Shown: one piece after another, positions 13,211 to 24,638 of the stretch | How positions within the stretch are numbered: the first letter of the stretch is position 1 | How the letters are laid out: every line of letters begins with the position of its first letter | The notes under the pieces: generated by a model | What the model was told of the DNA's origin: nothing | The model's input: the letters and a program-made list of their open reading frames with translations, nothing else | Databases searched by the model: none | Translations under genes and position numbers: made by a program | Source of the DNA: Purshia tridentata | Lineage: Eukaryota; Streptophyta; Magnoliopsida; Rosales; Rosaceae | Reading direction: 5' to 3' | DNA: 64,000 nt | NCBI GenBank assembly: GCA_003254885.1 | Contig: QANT01008223.1 | Span: 1-64,000, forward strand

Positions 13211-13570
13211 TTAACTCCTGCACCTTGTAATGGCACTGCAGCCACGGCTATAGGGGTTGGCCTGAGCCCCAGGCTGACAATTGTAGTAAGAGGCACCGCG
13301 CCTAGAGCAGGGAACAGTGTTCCTCTGCAGCGCACCGTAGCTGATGTACTTGGTGGTGGCTAAGATGCGCCGGTTGATCTCTGAGTCGAGGTCGAACTCG
13401 TCCTCCCCTGCAGCTAAGCACTCGGCTATGGAGCCCTTGCAGGGTGATTTGGTACTACTGGGCATCCATGGCAGGTCCCCACTAGCTAGAACGTTAGATG
13501 AGGAACCCATCACCAAGATTGAGGCACAGATCAAGAGGAATATTGCAACACAGTATAACCTAGCAGCCAT
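13211..13570 (-). CDS. RALF: Rapid alkalinization factor (RALF) peptide precursor
   Basis: An intronless gene of 119 residues. The start chosen is the Met before AARLYCVAIFLLICASILVMG, a typical signal peptide; an upstream in-frame Met at 13597 would place polar residues in front of it. The propeptide holds SPCKGSIAECLAAGEDEF, then the subtilase S1P site RRIL at residues 67-70. The mature peptide has YISYGAL (75-81), needed for FERONIA-type receptor binding, and four cysteines at 88, 98, 111 and 117. The sequence is closest to the RALF22/23/33 group. One oddity: the segment after the second cysteine reads NCQPGAQ, where I remember NCRRGAQ or NCQRGAQ in relatives. It is a secreted apoplastic signal that raises external pH. 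Confidence 0.95.
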   Translation of the reverse strand: MAARLYCVAIFLLICASILVMGSSSNVLASGDLPWMPSSTKSPCKGSIAECLAAGEDEFDLDSEINRRILATTKYISYGALQRNTVPCSRRGASYYNCQPGAQANPYSRGCSAITRCRS

Positions 13571-16500
13571 TGTTTGTTTCCCAACAAGCTCTTGCACTTA
13601 CTCTTTCTTTCTTTGTTTTGGTTCTCTCTCTATTGAAGTTGAATGCTTTATTTGCTTGACCTTCTTGCTTCTTCTTTATTTGTTCCTCTTTGCTCTTTCT
13701 CTTAATTTTATTGCTATCTCTCTCTTTGTTGTTTCTTCTCTTCAACAGTGAGAGCCAAGAGGGAGACAAAGCCAACTAGACAACTAAGATCGTCAGCTAT
13801 GAGGACTTATAAGCAGTCCACTGTGAAGAAATCACCCTGCTTTTAGTTGCTATTTACAATGGATACCCCCTGATGGTTTGAACATGGTTGGAGAATGGAG
13901 ATGACTAAACAATAATAGTAATGTTACTATGTTGCTTCAAGTTACAAATTAAACAATTTTATGTACTCACTACATGAGGAATTTTATTCCAAAGACAATA
14001 AATAGTATTAAAGCAAGTATTTTTCTATCATAAAAAAATGAAAAGTTATTAATTTATATGTTTGCTCAACTAGTTAACAGTATTTGAATCGTTATAAACT
14101 CTTAATGCCATTACATTGTTGAATTAAACTTTTAAAACTTAATCTAAATCCAACTGTCTAATACAATACTCTTTCCACGTCAATAAATTGCTCTCTATTC
14201 ATCTTGTCATTCTAGAATTTACTTAGATTTAGTTGTATACCTTCTTTTCTTTTCTTTTGAACACCTTTTTCTTTTCTACCTTCACTTTCTCGGATTAAAA
14301 ACAGTCATTTATCATTCAAATATAACTATTGATTTGGTGAATTTGAATGTTGTTTTATATAATAATAATAATAACAAATCAATTATTGGTTTGGTTATGG
14401 TGGGCGTTATTGTATATTGAAGAGTTGGAAATGCCACCGAATCCATACTTGATGCGAATGGCAACTTAGTAATTAGAAGTCAAAGGGTATGCAAATTGAG
14501 TACCCAACCTACTCTCACATATATAATTGACTGATTGTGCCTCTCTCTCTTACTGGAAAAATAGAGAGAGAGAGAGAGAGGGAGAGAGAAGAGGACTAAA
14601 ATAGAATAAGGGAGAGGGAAGACGGCATCTAGGGTTTACACCTATCCCAAGTGGGCAGGTCCATCCAAGAATCGTTAACCGAAACACGTTTTCTCCTTTC
14701 TATGATCCTATCTATCCTACCAGGCTGTGTGTTTCTTTATTTATTAATTCTCAAATCTCTATAACTAATATTGAATCAATAGTCTTCCTCCTCCATCCAT
14801 CGGCGTCATCGTTAATTATTGTGTTTCAGTTGCGCCATTTCAACATAACCGTCGACTCACCTTTTACTCCTTTGTTTTTTCTCCATTCCAAATAATAATA
14901 CTAAATTAACCATCCAATGTAAATAAATAAAAAATTGAGTTGGATCCACGTAGAAAGGTTGGTATAGATTTCCATGAAGTGCAGCTCACTCACATTTACT
15001 AGGTGAAAGTTAGGCTAGGCTAGAATAAAATCAACTGAATTGCCAAGTCAAATAGTAAAAATCAACATAGTTACTGATTCTTAAGAATAGCAATTACATG
15101 CAAATCAAGTGTACCACAACAAAAAAAAATTGTGAATATGAGACATTTGATTATAACCAATTCTTCAATTTTTCTGATTTAACAATACAACCTACTCCCA
15201 CTATTGTTTTTTGGTAAAACCCCTTTTTTTTTGGCACAAACCCATTTCTTTGTTAATTAATAATGTAGTACTGATTATATTCTTCAATAATAGGTATGTA
15301 AATTCCATTTTGTTTTTGCTACTCTTATTACCGTATATGGCATTTCAAACTAATAACGGCTAGACTGTTTACGTAAGCGGCGTTAGCCAAGAAAAGGAAA
15401 ATGAGCGTGACGTGCACGTAGCAGTTAAAAAATATGGTGGACCCGTCACAGATCGCTAGGTCGGTGTTTGCGCGTCCCAAAACCAACTCCTCAAGCTGGC
15501 TGGCCTTAACAATCTTTTTCTAATAATATTTTCATTTTTTTCTCAAAGGGAAATTATTATTAGAGTACAAAATTTTTGAATTAAAATCTCTCTTTTAAGT
15601 TTTAACTAAAAATTTAAAATATATCTCTTTCCTCATGAATCTTCTCGTATAATTTTTTAATCTTATTGAAAGTTTAAAACTGGACCAAAAAGGAACATTC
15701 TCTCGCATATAGACAGAAATGCCCTCAAGTTGTATTTTTCCAAATTTCCCAAACGGCCCCAGAAATTTGGTTGTCCTAATCTTTTTGACCCACTCAGAGT
15801 CAGAAAAACCTGAATTATTAATGGGATTTTTTTTAAGGACCATACCATATTTCATACAGCTCCAAGTGGTGACTGGTGAGAAGCACACATGCAAATTAAA
15901 GTATTAAACTATAGCCACACTGAACTCTTCCAAGCCTACCAAGAGATGAAAAAGAAAAAGAAAAAGAAAAGAGTAAATAATACTAAGGTCCATACATGAC
16001 ATCCTGGAATGTAAGCTTACTTCAGGGATCAGGCTAACATGAACGAGAAATCACAAATTGCTCAATTGCTTGAAATAACTAGGTGTTAATGGGTCCCACC
16101 AGTAGAGTTTCTAGATTTCAGAATCAAATAATTGAATTAGTTTAAAAATTTTCAACTCATCCTGGCCACAAAAAAAAAAGGAAAAAAAGAGGATTTTCAA
16201 CTCATAACCTATTCAATAAGCAAATCTGGAGAAAGGTCCTCAACTGAGTAGAAAACTAGTGGCCATGTTTTTACATGGCTTCTCACCCCGGGTCTTTCCA
16301 ATACTACTATACAAGTCCAAAGCATAAAATTCATAATTGGCTAATCCAACAAAAAGCTGACAGTTTCCAGTCAGGAAAAACAATTTCAAGCAAGACAGGA
16401 ATTCACAGCGACAGAGAGGATATGTCAAGTCAACACTAAAATCTGCTTCACATTTATGGCAATGAAAACAGTAGGGGCCCTATAACTGATGCATGACAGT

Positions 16501-17202
16501 GATGGATCACAGTCCATGTAAATTTTTTCATCCAACAGCACCCACCATGTAAATGACCTAACACTGCCGAGTTTGGCAACTTAAATACCAAGAATTGTTT
16601 CCCAGTTTGTGTTTATAAATAATAACCACATCAATGTGAATGGAATGACATAATTTCTCCATTTCTTGAGTATATAAACATTTGTAGTAATTAATATGTA
16701 ACACCTGAAGACAATTTCTAGATGGAACTGTTTTCCGGTCATGCACAAGAAAAATGCAGGCTTGAAATCCTGTAGATGTATCAGTGTATGCATGGCACCA
16801 ACATTAAGCCATCTATCTTGTGAAGTTTGTAATTCTGGATCTTCTTATGCATGTAAATCAATCATCCAATAAAATCTCAAAGACAAAACGAATAGGCTTC
16901 AACAATACTATATTGCATCACTATGATTGTCACTTCAGTGCTATAACCCTAGATAAAGTAACTGCAAAAGTGCACACTAGTGTCTTGCATAATCATTCAA
17001 AGCAAAACACAATCAGGCTAACTTTCAAATGCTGGATGTATACCCCCTTGTCATGAATTGTTTTCATGTAAAACCAATGCATACTAGCTCAATATGTAAA
17101 GTCAAGAAGTACTTGCAACAATAAAATTAAAAATAAAGCATGTCATTAGAAGAGAGAGATGGACTTACAACATAAGAAAGAGAACAAATTCAGCAAAGCA
17201 TC
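13571..17202. other. Long intergenic region between RALF and RAD9
   Basis: AT-rich with no supportable gene. A GA tract lies at about 14563-14586. The RALF promoter, with CT-rich leader, occupies roughly 13571-13830. A poly(A) mini-insertion lies at 16148-16205 (listed separately). Short reading frames at 15595-15907 and 16240-17056 show no domain and no splice structure. Confidence 0.5.
16148..16205. repeat. Mini-insertion with GGCC and oligo(A) between 13-bp direct repeats
   Basis: The 13-mer attttcaactcat is present at 16148-16160 and 16193-16205. The 32-base insert starts cctggccac, runs into ten A, and ends in a second A-rich tract. The GGCC-plus-A layout matches the inserts at 36271-36289 and 52145-52160 read on the other strand. 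Confidence 0.6.
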
Positions 17203-20200
17203 CTACTGTTCTTCATAGTACGGTGGTGTTGCCTGAATACAAATGTCATTATCCTCTCCATCTTCATCATTATCATCCTCATCTGCATCTACCCAGTTAC
17301 TAGGGTGACGTTGTGAAAAACCATTGCCATTAATGTTTGAGTTTGACCTATCTGAAAGCAACAAAATGCACAAGCATTAATTACTGCGGTTGAATAAATT
17401 GAGAATATTAGCCTAACTTGCCCTATTACTAACCTCGAGGTTCTTCCATATGATCCCTTTCCATAGGGTGGCAGCTAGCATGACAAGTCAAGATAATGCA
17501 ATTCAAAAAAAATGAGAGAATATATTTCATCATGCAATAAATTTGGTCCTATCATCTAAACAAAATATTGGGAGCTAGGGTGTGTATGATGCAGACATAT
17601 TAAGGATACATATTATGATCCATGGGCTCATTTATCCCAGCAGAGGCGGGCTTTGAAATATGCATCGTGCTAATCCTTTGAATTTCTCTATGTTCACTAG
17701 CATTCGAATTTCTTTCCCCTTGAACCTGTCTTCCTTCAGCCCCATTACCACCTTTTGCACCGCTTCCTGCACAAAGTAAAACATTTAACAAAATGGAAAC
17801 ACAACATATTGTCACTATTAAAACATTGAAGAAAATGGTCACCTGAAAGATCAGACCAAATTCTAGTGTGATCAGAAGGATGCTCAGAAACTTTTGCTCT
17901 ACACCTTTCTCTCTGTGCTTCTGAACCTGTCCCATGCTCATCCATGTGCATTGCGGTAGCTGCTTGTGGAGGTTCTGAGGGATTGCCTTCATGGAGCTGC
18001 GATGTTAGCATGGTTGCAAGTACAAGTGTAGCATCAAAATTTGAAGTGGACCCATCATCTAGACCATACTTTGGTGCCATTAGAATAGGCCTGCTTTCAC
18101 AACAGATGATTAACCAATATTTAAGTTACATTTTGGTTAATATAAGACTTACATACACAGTGTCTAGTGAGGCAGATAAATCTATAACACTAGATAATCA
18201 CTATACTTTCCTCTACAGAGTTGAAAATACTGTCAAGACAACTAAATAAATGGATCCCAAGATTAGTATATATCTTCCTAGTGACAACTACAGTAGTCAT
18301 GGTAACCAGAAACAAAATGAGAAATGGAATACTACACCTAACCTAAATATTTACGTGGTTAATTGAATATATTGAGACGGCCAGTCAGTTCACCACCCTC
18401 ATGTAAATGTCAGCAACAAAATGATGCACAAGGAGTCTACAATATGGACGTGTAATGTTGACAGTGCCACAGCAGGTTATGTTGGGTCCTACTCTGATTT
18501 GTGGCAAGTATTGAACATGGTCAGTCGATAGCATGCATATCAGCTTGAAACTAGAAACTCATCATGGGATACAGAGGAAAAATAATTCAAAGGGAATGAA
18601 CCAAATAAAAAGAAACTAGATATATCTTACTCTCCAGCTTTCTCAAAATATAAGTGAATGTCAACTTCACAGCCCTCACAGAAAGAAAGAAATGCCTGGA
18701 ATAAATTTAGGAACAAAGAAAGAAAATATTTAATAATAAATTGGAGCATCTAGGATTCAGCTAAAAAAAAGGAGCACATAGGTAAAAAGATAGCCCATGA
18801 AGTTTGTACAGTTTACTAGAAATCATCAACTAATGAAAGTAATTGTGAAGATAACAACAATGGTTAGCTTGATGTTATCTCTATCTAAAATGCAAAGGCT
18901 CATGAATTGGGACAATGCTTTGTCATAATGTAATATAATTGACATATGATCAGGTCCCAGGGGTTGGCTTTACTAAACCTTCAACTCCTTCACACCAAAC
19001 GTCACATCAATGGGATCTCCAGTGTGTGTATACTGCACAAACTCTTCTGTTGGATCTATCCATAGTTGAGTATGCAGTGATGAGTCATTGTCTGTCATTT
19101 GAAATTGAAGTTTAAGCACCCTGTTCAGGATAATTTCAGAAATGAGAAGCAAAAACTTATTACCTTTGGTTGGGTCAATATAACTTCTAAGTTCAACAGC
19201 TTTTCCTCCAATTTCACTTGCTAAATCAGAAGGCAAGGATGTAGGTTCTGTTGCTATGATAGTAATCTCCTGAAGGGATGACTGAAAATTAGCAAGCAAT
19301 CTGTTTAGATCTCGAGGCCTCACTACTAAGCTGCTTGGGAATCTTCTCCTATCGAGAGACAAATGTTGTACGTCGGGTTCAACATTGCAAGTAATCCAAT
19401 AAGATTTTTTCATACCTGAAAAATGTGGGTATCAAGTTTAAAACGATGAGAACCAAATGATTTATGATAAAAGGAAGATTATGTGGATATCCAAATGATA
19501 ATTACCACTGTAGCATTCTAAAATCCATTGCAGTTTGGATGCATCAGGTTCGGGCAATCGCACACTCAAATGATCTATACTTGCTACAGGTGTCCTAAGC
19601 ACAGAACAGATGGACTGAACACACAAAGTCAGTAAGAACACAATGGTATGCAAGCCTGTTAAACCATGAAATTCCTGTGAAAGATTATGCATTACCTTTA
19701 AAAGCACACTACATTGCACTTGGTTACCAGAAATAGTATAGACATCAAAGAAGTCAGGCTTAAATGTACTCGATTGGTAGGCAGACCTTGATGAATTGAG
19801 AGTGTGAAAAGCAAGCTGCATATAAGAGAATACAATCCTTAGAAAAGATGTGATGGTAACAAAATGGTCAGTAATTCATTGTTGCATTTTAATATCCAAT
19901 TAGGTCCACCCAATCTATGTCACATGCATTGATATATAGAGTTACAAACTGTAAAGTAGCCGATCAACTAATTACTGGAAACCAGAGAAAACATTTCCAA
20001 AAAAAAAAAAAAATTAACATGAATTCAAGCTTCTATTTCCTATTCTTCTGATTTCCATTCATTTATTGGCAACCAAACATCCCGTCTTGACTAATCTGGG
20101 TAACTAATCCACGCAATTTATATACCCCAAAGGAAATAGCGTTTTTCTTAAAGGTCCAATTCAGCTCTTCCAAAACCCTAATTAGTTATTAACATGACAT

Positions 20201-20519
20201 TTACTAACAGATAGTTTTTCCAAAACGAAAATTGCTAAATGTAGCGGTATTCGTAAAATTGATGATAAACTAACGAACTAATTCAACTAATTTGGTTGGA
20301 GGAAAATCGAATAGATAAAAAATGACGGAATTATAAGCGTGAAGTGGTAAAGACTATAATGGAGTGTTTGGAGCGAGGGAAAGCGAAGGAAAGTGAAAAG
20401 AAATGTTGGTGAACCTGAGAAGGAGAAGCTTGGATGGCGAGCTCGTTGCCGACGCGTGCGAGGCACGTGATGGAGCGAGCGAAGGTCTTGAGGGCGTTCC
20501 CGCTCACACTAAATTCCAT
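17203..20519 (-). CDS. RAD9: RAD9 subunit of the 9-1-1 DNA damage checkpoint clamp
   Basis: Ten exons join in frame to 452 residues: 20415-20519, 19696-19815, 19506-19614, 19164-19415, 18979-19091, 18631-18695, 17843-18090, 17610-17766, 17434-17474 and 17203-17351. The N-terminal part (residues 1 to about 280) is a PCNA-like Rad9 fold: MEFSVSGNALKTFARSITCL at the start, and LHTQLWIDPTEEFVQYTHTG and AFLSFCEGCEVDIHLYFEKAGE further on. The C-terminal tail is polar and ends in an acidic stretch, DADEDDNDEDGEDND, then PPYYEEQ. RAD9 forms a ring with RAD1 and HUS1 that loads at damaged DNA. Intron 4 (19092-19163) is only 72 nt, a multiple of three and free of stops in frame, so its retention would give a 24-residue insertion. 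Confidence 0.93.
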
Positions 20520-21602
20520 CTCTCTCTCTGCGTCTCTCAGTTTCTCTCAGTCTCTCGTCGCGCGCTCTAATTTGGCCTTGGCGGGAATAATATCAACACC
20601 CACATCATAAAAATGAAGGATAATTAATAATTTATAAGTGCTTAATTTCTGCTTTGGGCTGGCTTCGCTTAGTCTGGACATGAAATTGGGTTTGCATTGT
20701 TTGGGCTCTGATCCAATAGAATCGGCCTTTGCTCCCAGAAAAAGAAAAAAAAAAAGCCATATCAAATGAATTGATGTTACATAAGTTTAAAAGCAAAAGT
20801 TGAAAAAATGTGTTAAAAACTTAAAATAATAATCAATTTCGAAATAAGCTCTCAGCAAACGATCTTTAATTGATACCGAAAATGTAGTAACAAAACTAAT
20901 TAACTAAATAGATTATTTAATTTGATTAATTACATTGTTAAATACTTGTATCACTTTTTAATAACTGTATTACTATTAAGCAAAATGTTATAATCGCAGA
21001 TATTTTCATACTTTATTTTTTGGTTGTTTTCATACTATTTTGTGTCATGGAGATTGAAACTAATGCACTATGTATTTTCCGTTACGTGAATTTAAATTGG
21101 TCTAGTTGACCGAAGAAAAAAACTCTCCCTAGTTCGAACTCTAGCTTTCCCCCTGTGACTGTACCCAACAAGAGGGGCTTGTCTTTGAGCACTTAGACTC
21201 GAAAATTGGATCAGGAGGATGCCAATGATAACTGGGATGTGGAGAAAAAGGACGGAGTCACAGCCAAACAAATGAATAAGAAGAAGAGTAGGCGTAGTAC
21301 TTGAAGATAATCAAAAAGTGAAGACACGGAGTAAATTATGAATTTATGACACATGCAAGAACTGCTGATCGATGATGAGTTTTTTGATACTATAAGTTGA
21401 GAAATTAGGGAAAAAAAATGAAAAAACTAAGCTTTTTTTTTGTGATATGATTAACTAACTGAACTAACGTTTATATTTATATCATCTTTGATTTTAGAAT
21501 CCTAAAAATATGCATAGACCTTGACCATTTTAATGCTTCAGTAAGTAGGATGACTGTTTGTAATCAATGATGGCATTGGGATAGATTTAATAGATTACTT
21601 GA
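20520..21602. other. RAD9 promoter and AT-rich spacer with a SINE-like patch
   Basis: The RAD9 5' flank reaches to about 20760. Near 21098-21109 a box-A-like tggtctagttga and at 21131-21141 a box-B-like agttcgaactc occur about 30 bases apart, as in tRNA-derived SINEs. The patch is degraded and no ends can be set. No gene is seen. Confidence 0.35.
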
Positions 21603-21607
21603 CTAGA

Positions 21608-22613
21608 TGTTGATGCAAAAATCTGCTCAGATCTTTGCACGCAACTTATAGGTGGATTTCTGCTAATGTGGACAAGCTGATGAGCCGAATGGAGGAGTCG
21701 AACACGTCAACTAGCTGGTTTTTTGGTTTTGAACTTTTTCCTGCAAGATGATCAGAGAAGAGCACTGGTGTGGTACCAGCCGAAGGTACTCCGATGGCAA
21801 AGTCAGAGAGATGTGTAAGGAAGAAGATGTAGGTGCAAATGAAGAACACAGCATGAACTTGGGAAGGTTTCTGGGTATATTTCTTCAAAGCTTGGGTAAG
21901 TTTTTGGCTGAGTTTCTGTGCTCTTATTTATAGGCAAAGGGATATGGGATATTTTTACTAGTTTGTAGGTATGATCATGGCTAATCATAGGTTTCAAAGG
22001 CTATGTTTGAAAACATGCTGGATGACTGACAGATTTCTCATTTAATGCAGGAGGGATGGCCACTAAATGGCTAGAAGTCGCATGCATTAAATGGAAAGTA
22101 AGTCAAAGTGAACAAGCCATAAATGCAAAGCATAAAGGTACCTTCGGAGTGTCAGGCGCAATAACTGCTCCTTGGGTTTGTGCTCGACTCAGAAGAGGAT
22201 GAGTCGAAGATGATCAATTCGATCCGAGTGAGGCTTCCAGAAGTAGTCGACCCGCATGGGCGTTTAGTTCCTCCGGACAATGCTCAGCTCGGAAGGGATA
22301 GAGGCCTCTGATCCGAATACACACAGGGTGAGACAGTGGCCAGAAGGTCGCCACCCAAGGAAGAACACTTTGGATGGTCAACACTCGGATCCGAATAGAT
22401 GATCCGATCCGAACGTTGGTAACTTGATGGTCCCAACTCGTCAGATCATTCTTGGTGCAACTCATTCGGCTCGGATCAAGCAGCAGAGTCCAACCCAGGA
22501 TGCTCTTTTGGGTTGACCGTTGACAGGGGTGGTGAGGCTGAACCCAAGTGCAAGACTCCACATGGCCTTTAGGCGTTGACCATTGACTCTCATTTGGGCG
22601 TCATCCCCAAACA
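21608..22613 (-). mobile_element. Solo LTR of an LTR retrotransposon, about 1.0 kb
   Basis: The element begins TGTTGATG and ends CCAAACA, so it has TG...CA ends with a 4-base inverted terminus (TGTT/AACA). The 5-base duplication ctaga sits directly on both sides (21603-21607 and 22614-22618). No internal coding region, primer-binding site or second LTR is present, which is the structure left by recombination between two LTRs. A TATA-like box (CTATAAATA on the minus strand, 21925-21933) suggests minus-strand orientation. The exact duplication points to a fairly young insertion. Superfamily (copia or gypsy) cannot be told from the LTR alone. Confidence 0.85.
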
Positions 22614-22618
22614 CTAGA

Positions 22619-24071
22619 TTTTCATCCTTTTCATAAAAAAAGTTTTTGTTCAGTATTATGATACTTGTGGATCTCTTACAACTGATTTCTGTTTCAGTTT
22701 TGGTGTTCTTCTTTAAAACTCAAAGCATGCCTTACTTACATACATGTATCAATGGTTTTATTCTTCTTAACAACCCAACATGCATTTACCTCAAATCTAT
22801 ATATTCTTGCACATCAAATATAACAATTAAAATGACATTAATTTTATTTTATCATTGTTTTAACATAAGGAGAAAAATGAGAGAATGCAAGGGCGAAATT
22901 GGAAAAGAATGAGTGATCTTATTCAATTGGGGTGCTTTTTTCGTTCTGAAAATACTTCATTCAGAAGGACCCGTAAAGCAATTTCACGAATGGAAATGGT
23001 TTGCTGCCTTAAACTATCAAATGCTATAACTTTTTTTTACTAGAAAGAATCACTAAAAATTAATTCATAGGGCTTAGGAAGTCGAGTGGATGATATACAG
23101 TGTCATTGTATTTGGGCCATCATTTTATATTAGTTGTATTATGAGCATGTATGTGTACATAAGTACTTTTTTAGATTAAACTATTAAAGTAATTCATATA
23201 TTTTCATATTTTGACGTGTCTATTATTGTGGATGAATAACGTACATATACATGCAAATATGCAAGTTACGTACAAGTTACGTACGTGCCTATTGTGGATG
23301 AATAACATTGGCTGGCCTTTAATTGAGGTGTTGGCCTTATAACAATTAATATATATATACAAGTTATATATATTTCCCAGGCCCCCCAATATATATAAAT
23401 ATATATATGTAAATGTTTGCTTAATTACCATAATTTTAATAAAATGATATTTACTTTATACAAAAGAAGAATAAATATTTTTCGAAATAAGGGATGATTT
23501 ATCTATATACAAAGGTCGCACATGAAACTAGAAATCCTAAGTTTGAGTTTACGATCGTGATAGCCCGGTTGAGAATCTTGGGAAGCATAACGTAGTGATG
23601 ATATTCTGTTTTTTAGCCACTATGAGATCTGGCTTGCCTTTAGGTGGTCTAATAAATAATTAGGCTTCTGGTCAATTTCTATATTTTTGAGGAGCTGTTG
23701 GATCACCATGGCTTAGGTCATTGTTTCACTTTCACCATGTATATATCAAGGCTCACAGTCCCAAACATGCTGGGTCATTGTTGATTTGTTTCACTTTCAC
23801 CATGTCTATATGAAGGCTCGATCACAGTCCCAAAGATCCACATTCGATCACCTTCATTAACCATTCACGGGCCCGTGCTGCTCTTGTTGATGTTAATATT
23901 CAGTCCCCTGTTTAGTGTAAATACAAACCACCAGCTAGCTCTCATTGATTAAATATAAACTACCTTCTCCCAGCTATATTTTTGCCATTCAATCAGCCAT
24001 TCATCATCAATCAATTGCAGATATGACTCATGCATCAAGGGAAGCGTTGAGGGAATACATGTAATTCCAAG
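22619..24071. other. AT-rich intergenic with small duplications
   Basis: No gene seen. The word tattgtggatgaataac occurs twice between 23220 and 23310. A longer imperfect tandem copy lies at 23716-23834 (listed separately). Confidence 0.45.
23716..23834. repeat. Imperfect tandem duplication, about 55-60 bp units
   Basis: Both units start ggtcattg, share tttcactttcaccatgt, and end in cacagtcccaaa. The second unit (from 23773) carries small insertions relative to the first. Confidence 0.75.
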
Positions 24072-24638
24072 TTGAAATCCAACGTGCAGAGCAAGAACTT
24101 CGTTGCTCGTAATGGAGGCAACCTCGTATGGCCACCTAATGTGGTCTTTAGGGTCGCCACGGTAGAACACATGGAAGCTTGCATTTTGCTGTGCGAATTC
24201 GGCGTCTGGAACGGGGACGTCATCATATGGATGGACAATGAATACGAAGAAGGAGGATGTTGGGTAGAAGCAGAAAACGAAGAAGGAGGAGGATTTTGGG
24301 TAGAAGAAGGAGAATATGATCTTCAGCTGATTATAGAACTTGCTGAGAAGAACAATATTGCAATCGAAACGTCTTCAGCCCTCGGCGGTGCTCCATTGCC
24401 TACCGAGTATGAGTTAAAATTTGATGAGGTTTACCCTATGCTGGAGAGAAAGAAGCGTCTCCTCAAACACACTACCGTTGCTGTAGGAAGGGTTTCCGAG
24501 ATGCATGTGCTGGCCCAACTGAAAGGGTTATATAACTGCCATTTCGTTGTAACTATAGACGCAAATGCTGACCCTGTAGAAAAGCCGCACATCCGACAGA
24601 TAGCCAGGGAGAATAACATAGGTGTCAGCAGAGCATGA
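24072..24638 (+). CDS. Unrecognised intronless ORF, 188 residues
   Basis: An open frame of 188 residues in a region where most frames are much shorter. I recognise no family. The N-terminal half is Trp/Glu/Gly-rich with an internal near-repeat (EEGGCWVEAE, then EEGGGFWVEEGE). The C-terminal half looks like a folded helix-strand segment: LIIELAEKNNIAIETSSALG, ELKFDEVYPMLERKKRLLKH and QLKGLYNCHFVVTIDANADP. It ends IARENNIGVSRA. The base composition is less AT-rich than its flanks. After the stop, the word ctccgggat with similar flanks occurs twice (about 24710 and 24823). It could be a young lineage-specific gene, the last exon of a longer gene, or a gene fragment. Confidence 0.4.
   Translation: MKSNVQSKNFVARNGGNLVWPPNVVFRVATVEHMEACILLCEFGVWNGDVIIWMDNEYEEGGCWVEAENEEGGGFWVEEGEYDLQLIIELAEKNNIAIETSSALGGAPLPTEYELKFDEVYPMLERKKRLLKHTTVAVGRVSEMHVLAQLKGLYNCHFVVTIDANADPVEKPHIRQIARENNIGVSRA

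Noticed and set aside
12504-13230. Plus-strand frames downstream of RALF
   Set aside because: Low-complexity Leu/Phe/Asn sequence in three overlapping phases; 3' flank of RALF.
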